Shown piece after piece: positions 63,293 through 64,000 of a stretch of DNA of 64,000 nucleotides; the stretch's first letter is position 1, and the number at the start of each line of letters is the position of its first letter. A model generated the notes under the pieces. It did no database searches. It worked only from the letters and a program-made list of their open reading frames with translations, and had not been told where the DNA came from. A program made the position numbers and the translations under genes. Origin of the DNA: CAJCIT01 sp963771305 (GTDB taxonomy: Bacteria > Acidobacteriota > Terriglobia > Bryobacterales > Bryobacteraceae). The stretch is taken from assembly GCA_963771305.1 (NCBI GenBank), contig CAVYTS010000037.1, positions 62,001-126,000 of the forward strand. The letters run 5' to 3'.

Positions 63293-64000
63293 GCTGCACA
63301 ACGTTCCCAGGTGTAGCGGGCCGCCCGTTTGCGGGCCTCCGTTCTTAACCGCGCGACAGTAGTCGGCGAGGTTAAGACATCCAATAGGGCGCCTTGAATG
63401 TCGGAAACGCTCAGTGGGTCAACGAAGATTGCTGCGGGGCCGGCCACTTCCGGAAGACTCGATGTATTGGATGTGACGACGGGGACGCACGCCGCGAGCG
63501 CCTGCGCCACGGGAAAACCAAAACCTTCGTACAGCGATGGATACGCCAAGCAGGTAGCACCGGCCGTCAAGCCGGGCATCCATTGCTCATCAACGTAACC
63601 GAGATAGCGGACTCCGGTTCTCGACTGGCGGAGTCGGGCCGCGGTTTCCTTGGCTTGCCAGCCGATTGGTCCGGCGACGACGAGGCTAAAGCTCGCGCGC
63701 ACATCTTCGGGCAGGTCCTGCCAGGCATCGAGCAGGCGGTCGAGGTTCTTGCGCGGCTCAATCGTGCCCACGCAGAGCACGTAGGGATGGTCGAGTTGAA
63801 ACTTGGCGGCGGCTTGGCGGGCTTGCTCGGGACCAGCCTTGAAGTATTCAGGAGCTACGCCGGAGTGAATGGTGACGATGCGGTCTGGCGGCAGACCGAG
63901 CAGTTCGATTGCATCACGCCTAGTGCTCTCTGAGACAGCAATGAGCTTATCGGCCGCCGGTAGGGTCTGGGTAAAGAACCGGCGATCGATCCTTTGATTC
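63250..64000 (-). CDS. GT4-family glycosyltransferase, C-terminal part (runs off the right edge)
   Basis: The frame is open from the right edge of the window down to 63250, 250 codons. The GT-B fold C-terminal domain is clear: LCVGTIEPRKNLDRLLDAW (nucleotide-sugar site), VRYLGYVDEQWMPGLTAGAT and YPSLYEGFGFPVAQALAACV with SNTSSLPEVAGPAAIFVDP. Upstream of it, IAVSESTRRDAIELLGLPP and IVTIHSGVAPEYF are in the linker. It would transfer a sugar from a nucleotide donor to an acceptor in exopolysaccharide or lipopolysaccharide assembly. The N-terminal domain lies beyond the window. Confidence 0.92.
   Translation of the reverse strand, partial: NQRIDRRFFTQTLPAADKLIAVSESTRRDAIELLGLPPDRIVTIHSGVAPEYFKAGPEQARQAAAKFQLDHPYVLCVGTIEPRKNLDRLLDAWQDLPEDVRASFSLVVAGPIGWQAKETAARLRQSRTGVRYLGYVDEQWMPGLTAGATCLAYPSLYEGFGFPVAQALAACVPVVTSNTSSLPEVAGPAAIFVDPLSVSDIQGALLDVLTSPTTVARLRTEARKRAARYTWERCAAQSLAFFESVVGAG

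Overview
The window looks like part of the chromosome of a soil Acidobacteriota, probably near Solibacter/Bryobacter. This rests on gene content recalled from the families, not on a search. The markers are a PadR regulator coupled to a long duplicated-permease (ADOP-type) ABC protein, several FecR-domain proteins with a CHASE2 adenylate cyclase, BNR/sortilin-type propeller proteins, secreted GH35 and GH13 enzymes, two M28 peptidases and a DUF3300 protein. Base composition is GC-rich, and no rRNA or tRNA gene was recognised.

Layout. 1-2.2 kb: the 3' end of treY, a decayed hldE/rfaE kinase fragment, a short secreted protein and a PH-domain protein. 2.2-4.2 kb: an IS1634-type element sitting inside a 17-bp inverted repeat. 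4.2-7.1 kb: a Cys-rich protein, a secreted helical protein, a 3D-domain protein, a FecR protein and a small ORF. 7.1-12.4 kb: a BNR propeller protein and a GH35 beta-galactosidase. 12.4-15.7 kb: an ABC-2 exporter pair, a DUF7009-like protein and FdhD. 16-24.4 kb: an envelope and signalling block with two tandem FecR paralogues, a CHASE2 adenylate cyclase, a GAF-SpoIIE phosphatase and a PBP1B-type penicillin-binding protein. 24.5-30.8 kb: a membrane protein, proline dehydrogenase, a PAP2 phosphatase, an MGDG-synthase-like glycosyltransferase, an M28 peptidase and an HdeD-like protein. 30.8-36.4 kb: HrpB helicase and DUF72 in one operon, a divergent zinc-ribbon protein, a second M28 peptidase and an orphan HicB-like protein.

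36.5-40.7 kb holds a DHFR-like pseudogene whose 3' end carries two different ISKra4-family elements inserted one after the other. Target duplications are readable for both, and both have an A7/A8 slippage run where ORF A overlaps ORF B. 40.9-45.7 kb: a class III aminotransferase, a methyltransferase and a YraN nuclease that overlap one another, then a gluconate-dehydrogenase-type small subunit with a GMC oxidoreductase. 45.7-52.4 kb: a small secreted protein, the DUF3300 protein, a membrane protein, a secreted esterase and the PadR-ADOP operon. 52.4-56.6 kb: divergent uvrA and mutY sharing a near-perfect 18-bp palindrome. 56.6-64 kb: a hypothetical protein, a probable group II intron remnant, a glycine-zipper protein, a small coiled-coil plus Smr pair, a GH13 amylase, an aldo/keto reductase flanked by copies of a dispersed repeat, a secreted hypothetical protein and a truncated GT4 glycosyltransferase.

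An unusual number of otherwise well-conserved genes are broken by one-base indels: the BNR protein, both ABC genes, HdeD-like, HrpB, one ISKra4 transposase, the gluconate-DH subunit, GMC, the 47.5 kb membrane protein and probably the PH protein. Most are consistent with one extra base. Either the assembly has systematic errors or the locus is decaying. These genes are annotated below as single loci with the break marked. I found no clearly new multi-gene system. The most useful leads are the ISKra4 slippage organisation and stacked insertion, the FecR/CHASE2 block with its mini-FecR, and two symmetric promoter-type sequences.
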